DNA from: Owenia fusiformis
Lineage: Eukaryota; Annelida; Polychaeta; Sabellida; Oweniidae
NCBI GenBank assembly: GCA_903813345.2
Contig: CAIIXF020000008.1
Location: 4,349,341-4,413,340 of the forward strand
Direction: 5' to 3'
DNA length: 64,000 nucleotides
This document shows, one piece after another, positions 21,101-31,679 of the stretch. The translations under genes and the position numbers were made by a program. The notes beneath the pieces were generated by a model, which was given only the letters and a program-made list of their open reading frames with translations, had not been told where the DNA came from and ran no database searches. Position 1 is the stretch's first letter; every line of letters starts with the position of its first letter.

Positions 21101-24100
21101 ATTGACATCCATCTTCTTTAGAACTAGCTCTCCCTCCTTTTCATTTACTCCTGTTCCAACTTTAACATTACCATCAGTCCAGCTTATCCAGAAACTTCGG
21201 AATTCACTACAGTTCAAGAAATCATCTCCATATGTCTTGGCCCATGGATTCTTACCTTCTAGAGGTTTATAAATCTCAATTCCCTTTCTTATCTTTCTTC
21301 CAAATCTCATATGGCCAATGCCTATCTTGTAGATAGTAGACGATTTGTTTTTTCCTTTGGCTTCAAGTTGGATAGAAACACTACCGCATGTTCTGACTTG
21401 GAAGTTTACACTTGTGAGGTTACCAATTGTCCACCAAACAGGATCAGTTACAGGGTGTTCAGTTATTATTTCAATCCAATTTTCTTTGAGGCCAGCTTTT
21501 AATGGAAGATATAGTATATATTAACCTAGTTTTGAGAAGGATCAGTAGTTTCATTTCATGAAGTTCTGTAAAATACATTATTAATTTTTGACAATTTGAC
21601 AAACATTTTCAAAACTTTTTCATGTTTCACAATTTTTCATTATAACTTGTAGCATGTTTTTTTCTCCAACCAAAATGCTTTACTGGTATAAAAAATCTTT
21701 TTGAGATCTTGCAAGCTATTTTTAAATGCAATGATGAATTCTGTTCATATAAACAATGAACAAATATTGTTGATATAAAGTTAATCCATCTAAGCACAAC
21801 TATTTTTTCTGGAACTTTCTGAACATGACACCCAATTTCTTCAAAGCATCAAAGATTCTCATTTTTTATTTTGTTCTTTACATTTTTACAATATAATTTA
21901 ATTTATCATTGAGAATTATATTTATATTTTACTGATATTTTATCCGCCCTTATTGTTTGAGAAAAATGATGAAGCTTTTAACGTTGCAAATAAAACAAAA
22001 ATTGTGTTAAAAATAATAATAATCTTTCTTACCATTGCCGATGGAGAAAACTGCTGTTAGAATTAAGATGAACCACAGGAGAGTACTCAGTCCAGCCATA
22101 ATCTTATATTGGAGAAAAATACTAACAAGTAAAATAGATATGCTTTTAATAATTGTATTATCAAATGTTCTATAAATGCACAATTCAAAAATAAGGAAAG
22201 AAAATGTCATAATAAGTCATCTTTTTTTGCACATTTCCATTTTAACAATTTATCAAATATATCCAACTACAATGTATATGAAGAATAAACAGACTTTTGC
22301 ATACCTTTAGATGTGCAACACTTTCACTTGCAGTTGACTCTTCTAGTACTGTTTTTATAGTATTCTTCAGTTTTGTTTGTACATGTAGTACTCCAGTATA
22401 ATACTCTATATAATACTCTGTATTAATGTAGTTCTAAGTGTATTTCCTAACTATGTTTTCATTTAGATATAAATAAAATGTATTCCCAGTGTATTTGCTA
22501 GTACTTATGATCAAGTTAATTTTATTGCATACTAGTTTGTTAATATGACATCCTATAATTCACAGCTTTTTATAATTGATTGTCTTTATTGTTATATTTA
22601 ATGTTAATAGTGCTAAATGTAAATATACCTTCACTATATCCGTATAAATATTTCTGCATTATGTTTATTGTTTAGGGCCGTCACCAGAGAGTTGTGTAAT
22701 AGGGTATAAACGAACTCAGTTTAAAGTAACTTTTTAGAGAATCATTTGTAAAAATTATTTTGCGGGGTGATGGCCCCAGTGACCTCCAAACCTGCCTTGC
22801 CCCAAGCTGTTATTCCCTGCTGTTACATGAAAAAAATGTTACAAAAATCATGAAATGGGCCTATTCTAATAAATAATATTTATGGTAAAATGCTCCAGTT
22901 ATCATGACATTTGCAGTTGAACCATTGTTTCATGCATGAAGAAGATAAAACTAAAACAATACATATTTTATGATTAAATTGTTTATTCAGCAACAACACA
23001 CAGCAGATACTAAGAATTATATTTGATTCATCGCATCCTTGTTTAGAATCTGTATATGGATCAATTCATGCAAAATCACAGGTGAATTGATATGTCACCT
23101 ATTTTTAATAATGTGCAAGTGTGAAACCAATTTGTAAACTAGTTAATACTAGTGGTGTTATGTACGATTGTCATCTAATTGAGCTCATTTAGGATGCACA
23201 TTCTGTCATGAATTACATCTTCAACATGAAATTCAAAAATATCAGCAGAACAAACTTTTTTGTGGACGGTGTTTGGCATTCGGCATCTGTAACAAATGGC
23301 AGGTGGTAACATTTTGCATGTTAATGCCTTTGCCAGTCACCCCCAATGCCCTCCCCTTTCAGATGAGCCTGCATCTTAATTCACAAGATTTTAGTTGTCC
23401 GTATCTCGTTTCACTGTGTATAATGCAAGAAAAATTTAGACCTGTTTTGGAAAAATTTATGATTAAGGTATTGTATTCCAGCTCATGAAGCCACAAGAAT
23501 CCAACAGAAGCGTGGTATACAACAGCTATATGGTGCAACGTCTGATATGCTTATTGAAGACATCATGGATCACTATAGAATGTTCACAATGCTCGAGAAA
23601 TTCTTACAAACTCCACAGAAGCTTGCCAGTCAGAAAATCTTCCAAATAAAACCCGAAATGCAGAAGGCATTGATCGAAAAGTAAGAAACATTTTGCCCAT
23701 TTGTTTGTTTCTTTGTTTGTACAGGATATTCATAATTATTTTATTTTCCTTTTTACTGTGTCTGATATTCTCAGTTTTTTTTCAATAATGATTTAATGAA
23801 ATTAATGTCAGAAATCTTTCTTTTACACATTAGCCTTTCTTTATATACATAAGGGAATCATTAAATCCAAAACATACACTCAAATTATCAATTTTTGCTT
23901 ATAAATGTTATCATCGAATCTGATTAATGATTTAGTTTCTATTAAAGAACTGGTTTTGAATTAATATTGCATTGGCTGCTATATCTGTACATAAATGGAT
24001 ATTCTTTGTTCAGGTATTATGAATTCAACCCACTGGTCGTACGTGAGCTTCTGGGCAAGAAATTGTCGTCTAAACACCGCAAGGACCTTGATGATGTCAG

Positions 24101-27100
24101 TGAGAAAACAAAGGTTCCGCTAAAGAGCTGCAGAAGACAGGTAAAATCCCTTTGGAAAAGGTAAATCCCTATGGAAATGTTACTTCAATTACTTCATCTA
24201 TACTCTTTTCTACTCCTATATGTTATAAACATGTTACCATATTACCTTCACATATGGCAACTTATTGTTATTCAACTTTTTTTGTGGATGTTGTTCGGCA
24301 TTTGGGGATCAGCAGTCAGTGTTCGGCATCTGTATATAACAAATGGCAGGTGGTGACAGTTTGCATGTTAATGCCTTGTATATATGTTTATTTTCAGTTT
24401 GATAATATCAAGAGAGTATTCAAAACAGTAGAAGAAATGTTGGGTTCCCTGGTGGAAAACATTAAACAGAACTACCTCGTATCTGATGAACTTGCCAAGT
24501 AAGTTTATATACTACATTTTATTTTCAAAAATTAGTCACATCACAATATGTATCACATAACAATATTTTGTGACCTTTCCAGATTTAAAACAATAAATAA
24601 AAATGAAATTGTCCATATTTCAATATACTATACAATACTTAATTATGGATGTATATACACAATGAGAATTGTGGGAATATACACAAACCCTTGTTTCACC
24701 CACTCATTGTATATGTATATTGTATGTGTTTTGTGAAATAAACAAATTGAAAATTGAAATGATGGTAACAGAACTGAGTATTGTTATAAATCAATTGCAA
24801 ATATTTCTTTACATTTCAGTAAGTATGCAGCGATTGTGTTTATTACAAACAACAGGTTTGAGACTGGCAAGAGGAAGTTATTCTACCTGAGTCTGGATGA
24901 CTTTGTATGTTGTGCCATGCACATGATCTCAAGGTGGTCCTATAGTGCAATGGGTAAGAAAACTGTTTATGTATCAATTTACTTCTAAATATGGTAGAGA
25001 TAGAGTGTTTAAAGACTAATCCTTCTATTTTCTATTTTTGTCGATTTATAATGTTAATAAGTGTTAAAAACATCAAAAATGATTGAGATTACATTTTTTT
25101 ATATGAAAGTAATCTCAATCATTTTTGTTGATTTAATTATAATAATATTTTGTTATAGTTTCATTAATTATTACATGCCTGAATCAATGTGTTTGTCCTA
25201 TTGACATCAAAGCATTTAATAAAAATTGTTCAACCGTGGATTAATAATGTACATGTGTTATGACAAACAAACAGCCCTGGGTTTGTACTATTTCCAATAA
25301 AGAATAATCTAGGTTCTTATTTATTATGTCAATTTTAGGAAACAATTGCCCAATGTCTATCTTGATTCATAAATACCATAACTTGATTTTCTTTCAATAT
25401 AGAAAAGTATAAACTCACGCATGTTTTCTACATTGCAAGGTGGCAGCCATATGAAACATTGAACAAACCCAGTGGCTCCTTTTAATTTAATAATCCTTGT
25501 GTCCTTTAATGTGAACTGATACAGACAAGACATACAAGTTCAAATCACTCCCCACATGTGTACTGAACTAAACAGCCATTTTATCTATTGTGCAATTTCT
25601 GGTTATATTTCAGAATAATGCATTGTGGGTAATATAATAACACAATTCTTGGCACAACCAAGTGATACATTATTGTGACGATCTCTATGTTATTGCAGAG
25701 TGTAAGCACCACCATGACATGGATGTAGACTTAGATATATCATTCCTACAGGATTGTAGAGAACTTAGGACCCTACAAGAAAAAGAAATCCTAGATGAGC
25801 ATAAAACGTAAGATCTAGTTATTATCCCATCAAACAAAGTATAGGGGATTTGCAGAATGACTCCGATTTGCTAAACCTTGGCATTGCTGTTGTCGAGTTA
25901 TTACAATTTTGTGTATTTATAATATTTTATCTGAACAGATGATGGTACATTTAGCATGATATATTCAAAATGATGAATCCTTAAAAAATAGATTGACCAT
26001 AATAATTGAGTAAATATAATTTGTAGGTTGTATTTTACTAAACTTTTAGTTGGTTTCAACATTGTGATTACATATGTTATTCAATAGCATTGTGATAGAA
26101 TGTAATGTATGAGAATATACAGAGCAATGCTTTGATTTAATCTCTATTGTCATGGTTACTGTATATGGAATTATACAGAGCAATACTTTCTTGTCATGAT
26201 TCCTGTGTATTAATATTGTATTTTGTGTAATTCCAGTCTTACATGTAGAAGTTTACAGGGGAAAATCTCAGACAAGTCATTAGCTGACCTGGATTCTAAT
26301 TTCAAGGTAGACTAATTTATTATGAAGGAAAAGTGTTTAGGTTAGCTTAATAGTTGAACGAGTGTACTATATTATTCCACATATTATTCCATAGTTCTAA
26401 AATTCTTTTCTAACATGGATAAACAGCGAGGAAAATAACAAACATACATTAGCGTCTCAGATAATTATAACACATGGCTTTATTACATTCTGATTGGTCA
26501 AGAAGTGCTCAAGTATATCTGACTATGTTTGAATATAGAACAACTGGTTCCAGAAAGAAAATAAGGCACAATTTCATGATGATTTTTTTTCAGAATATGT
26601 CAAAGATACTAGTGAACATAGCATACAATATGAACCATGCTAGGGAACTAAAAGATATCTTCATAGACCTAGTGGAAAAGGTAAAGTATCCGGAAGTTGT
26701 CATCGTGATTATTCTCAATTCAACCTATTTCTCTAGCTGTAAGATGTACTGTATAGCACCCTCTAAATCAACTCAGAACCTTTTCTCTGTATATACGCTT
26801 ACCATTTTGTACTTAAGTTTTCAATGCAAAATACATTTCCCGTAGGCTGTTATCTCAAGCTTTCTGACAGGAAATGATGTCATTAACTCCTAAACCTCCC
26901 TTCAGTAAAGAAATCAGTAAAAGGAAATCTATTCTTTCTTCTCTGCGCAAACACAAAGTCTTCACAATGTATCACAAGTGCATTTTCTTTGGCATATATA
27001 ATTCCTAAGAATTCTTTGTGGATTTGTGCTTCTTCCCTCTGTTGCCACAAGCTTGATGTCAGTTTAATAAGATGTCAAGATAATGTGAGGGATGGAGTCC

Positions 27101-30100
27101 AATTATCAATAGTTTTGGAATAACTAAGTTAGATTCCTTAGGGGGGGGGGTAATTGATGGTTTTATTAGCGAATAGTATTGATTTATTCAATTGAAAGAC
27201 AAATTAACATTTTAAAATTTTTTTAGGTGAGGGGAGGGGGGTCAAAATATTACTAAAGTTACTTCGTTTATTCACAATTGTTGAAAATTGGACAACACCC
27301 CTTAAAGAATTAGAAGGGATAGAGAGTGTACAATGTTGAAAACAATCTGTTGACAAGCCATCCCAATGTCTTCATTACAGTCCTTATTTATTTTCTAAAA
27401 CAGCATTGGGATGTTGTACCAGTTATTAAAAAATTAGGATGCAGATGTGTCTAGATTCATTAGAGCCATTAGAATTGAAATGGCGTTTCCCTTTTCTGTT
27501 TTTAGTGTATAAAAATGTATGGACTTTCCTAAATAAATTCTGAAAAAAAAATAATGAAGCTTACTCTCACTTATCTATTCCTTTTGGTCCTTTAAATTGG
27601 TTGCTGCTAACAGAGAATGTTTTTTTATTTATGTGTTTGGAAGACATGGAACAGTTGGAGCAAGGCATAAACATTTTTTACCTTATGTTTTAGTTCATTG
27701 AGCCATGCAGACAGGTGGGCTGGACCTACACAGAGCTGGAAACTTTCTTGAATGTCTACGGTGAAACATGCTGGCATCTTGATACTTTTCCAAGGTATGT
27801 GGAAAGATGTTAAAAGGGGAGATTTCCCAGATAAGATTTCAGAGTTGGTATTGGGTCATGCAGTAACCATATGAGAGATTCTTATGGGGCTTATAAATCC
27901 ATGTAGGAATCCAACTTAATGTTTTCCACCATTTGGAATACCATGTAATAGATCCTTATTAGGTTTGTAGGACCATTTAGGGAAAGGTAATGGGAAGCCC
28001 CTGATGCCTAGTAATACCAACTGATTATGGGAGCTACTCGATTCTTCTGAAACATGTCTGTAATGAAGTTTCCAGTGAAAAACAGTGTCTGAATCTTAAG
28101 TCAGAGTGTCTGAATAGATGCCTCTGAAATCTATAGTGAAATATGTTGGCATCTCTACACTGTATGTAGACAGTGTATTGAAGGTTATTCAGGGGGGAGA
28201 TTTCCCAAAGATCACCTTTCATATTGGCACGTTCGATAACCAATTTTTTAAACATGCCTCATTTTTTGCCATTGAAATGGATCTCTCAATGTTTGCTGTT
28301 GTTTTATAAGTTTGGATCGAGTAACTTCAATAGTATTTCCGAAGTTATGAAATGATGATGTTGAACTGATGTTAAACTGAAATAATTGCATTTCAACGAT
28401 TTCAAATTTTACTTTGCGCATGCGCGGCACTGAGAAAGCACATGCTCATGATTGTTCACATGATCACACCCTGCAACTTGATTGGAGATCGTACAATGGG
28501 GAATCCCTGAATACGATAGAATATGAAAGAATTATGGGAGTTACTACTCTGAAGGTTATTTATTAAAAAGGTCTCAATGTAAAAAACAGGTCTAAGTGAA
28601 TAGGTGTCTCTGAAGTCTATGGTGATATATGCTGGGATCTAGACACCTTCTCAAGGTGCATGAGTATGGAGTAGCACTCTCTCTCATCAAAATACACCAA
28701 GAGATATATTTCAAATTGTTGAAATACATATTTTTATATTTGACTTTCCCATTGACTTGAACTATGTTTGGCCTGCTCTGTTCAATTTGATTTTGTGTGG
28801 CTATGGTACAAGTTGTATAAGCCACTCAGAATAAACATTAATAGAACAGGCCATGTTTGGTCCTAATATACAAAGCAAGCCATACATTCTTAAAATTAAT
28901 AGAAAAGCCACACAAATATCATGGCACATAATCAGGACAGATATGGCCTAAGTTTTGTTTTAAAGGGTCGTGTAAACATAACGATGACATGACATGTGTG
29001 GTGATGTGAACAAGGTTGTGATAAAAAAACATAAGTTAACGTTATCTGAAGTGTCTGTGCAACTACTTTTGGAATCAATCATCTGATCAGTATTCAATGG
29101 TATGACAAATGCAATAAAATGCATATGAGCAATGGTTCATTTGTGAGTCATCGGATTTACTTTAGCCACAAACTAAGGAGAATCACCTATTTGACGGTTT
29201 GTTTGTTCTTTAAGGCAAAACAGCCCTTATACTCGTATACGTCACCACACGAGTCAATGGGCAAGAGGTCAAACGCCTGAATTTTTATTTCAAATTATGG
29301 ATTTGTGTGGCCCCACTGGTTTATCTGAGGTTCAAAAGCAATATCTTAGCTACATTTTGACACTAAACTCAATAGGGGTCAAACATCTACTTTTTGAAAT
29401 AATCAATCAATTGTGACACAACCCCGTCTCTCTGCAACCATAGACTGAAATCCACAAAAAATGAAGCTAAAATTGATATGCCATTTGACTCGAAATTTTC
29501 CTTCCGATAACCCTAATAAACAGATTTTTAGAAGAAATTGCATATAATCATTGCAAAAAGATGACAACTGTAGCTATATACTGGCTTACTGACTCGTCAT
29601 GATTCATTTCTTAAAACTACTTTTTCTATTTATGCGGAAATGACATATTAGAGCATTTTGGCCTATATTATACCAACTGCCAGATTCCTACACTTATGTT
29701 AAAGGCCCCGTGAAAATGTATATTTTTCAATCAAAAACATCCTTCAAACAAGAAAATGCAGCACACTCCTCATTGTCAAACACTCCCAAAAAGTTAATAA
29801 ACCCATCGAACAAAGTTTGGGTGGACTTTTGAACTTGTTTGTGCATGATATCAATGTGCTACTATATGCTAGCCTACAGCTGTGATAAAAAGTATCATGT
29901 CTATAATCTTATCTCATATAAGCAGTCATTTTTGGCTCACACGGTGAGCCTATGGGATCGACCAGGCGTCCGTCCGTTGGTCCGTCCATCCGTCCATTGG
30001 TCCGTCCATCCGTCCGTCCGTCAACATTGGCCGCACAAATTAAAACTGCTATTCGGATTGAGTCATAGCCACATTCATTTTATGCATATCCATAATGCCT

Positions 30101-31449
30101 ATTTAACCTATCATCCCCATTTCCCAAGTTCGCCCAGTTTCCGAGAAATTGCGGATTTTGACGTCAAAAAGTCAAATTTTCTGTAAATACTAGACACTTT
30201 GTTGAAGTAGAACTTTCAAATAACTTTTAGTAGTTGCTGTATATGCAACTTATGTCCTCTGAAGATTTCAAAGCTCTTGGAATTACAGTTTTTGGTGTTT
30301 ACTCGACTCTATAAGATTTGACAAAAAGTAGGACTTAAGTCATTTTCAGGAAACTTTCTCATGTCTCAAAGTTTGCCTTATACTTGATTATTTCTTGCAA
30401 TGAATAACATCATTACTAGATTAAAGCATTCCCTACATATTGCTCAATATATGTCAGCATCAAATTTTTACCGTTTTTTGAGATATTTTGACGTCAAAAA
30501 ACAGTAAAAATAAGTTATTTTTCAACTTGCTTCAATTTGACCAAATTTTTTTTTGAAAATCATCTACAAGTTGCCAGGAGTTCAAATCTGACATTAGTTT
30601 TAGGATTTGACCTTTAGTTGACCTTCAGTGACCTTCGAAATGTCAAAAAAGTTGATTTTTCAAATTGATTTTTGGATGTAAATTTTGGTCAGCTTAATCA
30701 CAAAAGACCTTACTGAGCTCTGACTAAGTAAAATTTTCAAGGTCAAAGGTCATCAAACTAGGTCACACAACTGTGCTATCTAAGTTTCTCAAAGTTCGAG
30801 ACTACAAATCCAAATCAATATTTTTGTTTGAAAGTCAGGATATACATTCCTCTGAAGGTTCCAAACTGTGTGAGCACAGGACGGTGGGTCCTTCATTTTT
30901 CAACTTGCTTCAATTTGACCAAATTTTTATTTGAAAATCATCTACAAGTTACCAGGAGTTCAAATCTGACATAAGTTTTAGGATTTGACCTTTACTTGAC
31001 CTTCAGTGACCTTTGAAAGGTCAAAAAAGTTGATTTTTCAAATTGATTTTTGGATGTAAATTTTGGTCAGCTTAATCACAAAAGACCTTACTGAGCTCTG
31101 AATATGTAAAATTTTCAAGGTCAAGGTCATCAAACTAGGTCACACAACTGTGCTATCTAAGTTTCTCAAAGTTCGAGACTACAAATCCAAAACAATAGTT
31201 TTGTTTGAAAGTCAGGATATACATTCCTCTGAAGGTTCCAAACTGTGTGAGCACAGGACCGTGGGTCCTATTTTTGAATATGGATTGATTGAACTCTAAT
31301 AGAATGAGTCACACTTAAGAGATAATGCCCTATTAAATTAATTGTTTTCCAATGGATATTGTTTCAGGGGTCAGCAGGCGTTACTAAAAACTTGGGACAG
31401 ATACATCAACACTATATCTACATGCATCCTGCAGATGTATCATACTTGA
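15156..31449 (+). CDS. FIBP: Acidic fibroblast growth factor intracellular-binding protein, ten coding exons
   Basis: Coding exons are 15156-15237, 23482-23680, 24014-24140, 24398-24498, 24820-24953, 25699-25807, 26237-26306, 26594-26680, 27694-27794 and 31368-31449. All have GT-AG borders and compatible phases, giving 1092 nt and 363 residues, about the size I recall for the human protein (364). Diagnostic stretches are [15 protein letters not shown] near the N terminus, [43 protein letters not shown] and FIDLVEK. FIBP is an intracellular protein reported to bind internalised acidic FGF and linked to growth and left-right patterning in vertebrates; the biochemical activity is unclear. The start ATG sits 166 bp from the divergent VTI1B start. 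Intron 1 (15238-23481) contains a complete gene on the other strand. Intron 9 contains decayed copies of exon 9 and a tandemly duplicated repeat. Confidence 0.96.
15444..15831. mobile_element. MITE with GTGCTCACCATAAATAAATG ends
   Basis: Left end gtgctcaccataaataaatg and right end catttatttatggtgagcac are exact inverse copies, and the match continues through gacacctgg. A related shorter copy is at 19988-20185, sharing inner text such as tacattttgtatactctcat and acatgggaaatcctcac. This copy is longer because another palindromic element has inserted in it (15504-15631). Confidence 0.8.
15504..15631. mobile_element. 128-bp palindromic element nested in a MITE
   Basis: It starts taaatcctatacggcatatg and ends with the inverse, catatgccgtataggattta. 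The arms also share gatgtttgaccaatca / tgattggtcaaacatc. It interrupts the element at 15444-15831, which lacks this segment in its relative at 19988, so it arrived later. Confidence 0.75.
15892..16050. mobile_element. Short MITE with ggactatagtcc subterminal palindrome
   Basis: The 159-bp unit has ends atcccgtgcctggactatag and its near-inverse ctatagtcctggcatgggat. The interior (taggtatcttaagtgtaag) matches the element at 14158-14675. It lies in FIBP intron 1. Confidence 0.7.
16445..22099 (-). CDS. Secreted protein with two FAMeT-like (Methyltransf_FA) domains and a C-type lectin domain, five exons
   Basis: Coding exons in transcript order are 22033-22099, 21025-21495, 20207-20611, 18797-18991 and 16445-16662. 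They join in frame (1356 nt) to give 451 residues, and every intron is phase 1. Residues 1-22 are a signal peptide ([19 protein letters not shown]). Residues about 28-177 and 181-313 are two domains resembling the farnesoic acid O-methyltransferase family (PF12248), each with FWISW (124-128, 262-266) followed by a KVGTG or KIGTG turn; this domain is widespread in non-enzymatic invertebrate proteins. Residues about 315-451 are a C-type lectin domain with E416-P417-N418 (EPN, the mannose-type sugar motif), W433-N434-D435 and conserved cysteines 318, 425, 438 and 446. Ca2+-dependent glycan binding outside the cell, perhaps in recognition or immunity, is inferred. The gene sits wholly in FIBP intron 1, antisense to FIBP. 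Its introns hold several MITEs. Confidence 0.85.
16979..18634. mobile_element. hAT-like non-autonomous element with many 'tcccgcgaa' subterminal motifs
   Basis: Ends CAGAGCTGTCAA and TTGACAGTACTG are imperfect inverted repeats, flanked on both sides by the 6-bp direct repeat ATCTAG (16973-16978, 18635-18640). Both subterminal parts are filled with tcccgcaaa/tcccgcgaa motifs. The middle is occupied by a later insertion (17388-18173). It lies in the last intron of the lectin gene. hAT-like assignment rests on the CAG-type end and is tentative. Confidence 0.65.
17388..18173. mobile_element. MITE, 10-bp target-site duplication, TIR GGGTTTGTATAAAAAACC
   Basis: The 786-bp element starts GGGTTTGTATAAAAAACC and ends with the inverse. 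It is flanked by the direct repeat TATCTAGAAA (17378-17387, 18174-18183). Long inverted arms include ggtacccggt and tactacccggtacccgg, and the core has inverted tggctacgcctatgacattg / caatgtcattggcgtagcca. The terminal 18 bp differ by one base from those of the element at 12540-12820, so they belong to one family. It is inserted inside the element at 16979-18634. Confidence 0.88.
19988..20185. mobile_element. MITE with gaccataaataaatga ends
   Basis: The terminal inverted repeat is gaccataaataaatgag / ctcatttatttatggtc. The interior matches the element at 15444-15831 without its nested insertion. It lies in the third intron of the lectin gene, about 20 bp from the end of the 20207-20611 exon. 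Confidence 0.78.
22100..23261. other. AT-rich intronic stretch upstream of the lectin gene
   Basis: This must contain the promoter of the minus-strand lectin gene, inside FIBP intron 1. A TATA-like block (tataatactctatataatac) lies at about 22397-22417, roughly 300 bp above the lectin start codon. No other gene or repeat was recognised. Confidence 0.3.
23262..23335. repeat. Copy of the 'CACCACCTGCCATTTGTTA' family
   Basis: It reads ttttttgtggacggtgtttg, then gcattcggcatctgtaacaa, then atggcaggtggtaacatttt and gcatgttaatgcc. This is the inverse orientation of the copy at 7629. It lies in FIBP intron 1, ending about 150 bp before exon 2. Confidence 0.6.
24283..24376. repeat. Copy of the 'CACCACCTGCCATTTGTTA' family
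   Basis: The same series as at 23262 occurs here (tttttgtggatgttgttcgg, cagtgttcggcatctgtata, tggcaggtggtgacagtttg). It lies in FIBP intron 3 and ends about 20 bp before exon 4, close to the branch and acceptor region. Confidence 0.6.
25071..25130. repeat. Short intronic hairpin with 22-bp arms
   Basis: The arms 25071-25092 (catcaaaaatgattgagatt plus ac) and 25109-25130 are inverse copies with one mismatch and a 16-nt loop. It lies in FIBP intron 5. It could be a tiny MITE relic or a small-RNA-like stem; the sequence alone does not decide. Confidence 0.7.
28095..28215 (+). pseudogene. Decayed duplicate of the 3' half of FIBP exon 9 and adjoining intron (copy 2)
   Basis: The frame reads [15 protein letters not shown], aligning with [15 protein letters not shown] of exon 9 (27694-27794), and the downstream ggggagatttcccaa matches ggggagatttcccag just after exon 9. 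The donor position is altered and no acceptor is present, so it is not a working exon. Confidence 0.65.
28530..28665 (+). pseudogene. Decayed duplicate of the 3' half of FIBP exon 9 (copy 3)
   Basis: The frame reads [15 protein letters not shown] immediately before gtgcat, aligning residue for residue with [15 protein letters not shown] before gtatgt in exon 9. An in-frame TGA lies just upstream and the first half of the exon is missing. The sequence before it (gggagttactactctgaag) is shared with copy 2, so the two relics were duplicated together. Confidence 0.65.
29931..31270. repeat. Interspersed repeat with ggctcacacggtgagcc start and a 378-bp tandem duplication
   Basis: It begins ggctcacacggtgagcctat, followed by a GTCC-rich microsatellite (29970-30020). 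The block at about 30519-30890 is repeated almost exactly at about 30897-31268, ending each time gtgagcacaggac(c/g)gtg. Several TGACCTT-type motifs (ttgacctt, agtgacctt, caaggtca) recur. It ends about 100 bp before FIBP exon 10. A related repeat is at 48660-51165. Confidence 0.75.
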
Positions 31450-31673
31450 CCCACAGACTACTTTCTTGCCACATTGTTGGGGTACCATAACCTACAAATA
31501 TTCATTCAAGGACTGACTGTGTGATCAAATACAGGGTGATATTGGCCAATCAATGTGAATATGACTAATTGCAACAATGAGCCATCATGATGAATCGATT
31601 CATTTTATTTTTACCAGTTGCAGCCTTATGTACAGTTTTTTTCCTTGGGTTAGCAAGAGCACACTTCACAGCA

Positions 31674-31679
31674 AATAAA
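31674..31679 (+). promoter_or_regulatory. FIBP: FIBP poly(A) signal
   Basis: AATAAA lies 225 nt after the FIBP stop codon, the first good signal downstream. Confidence 0.6.
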
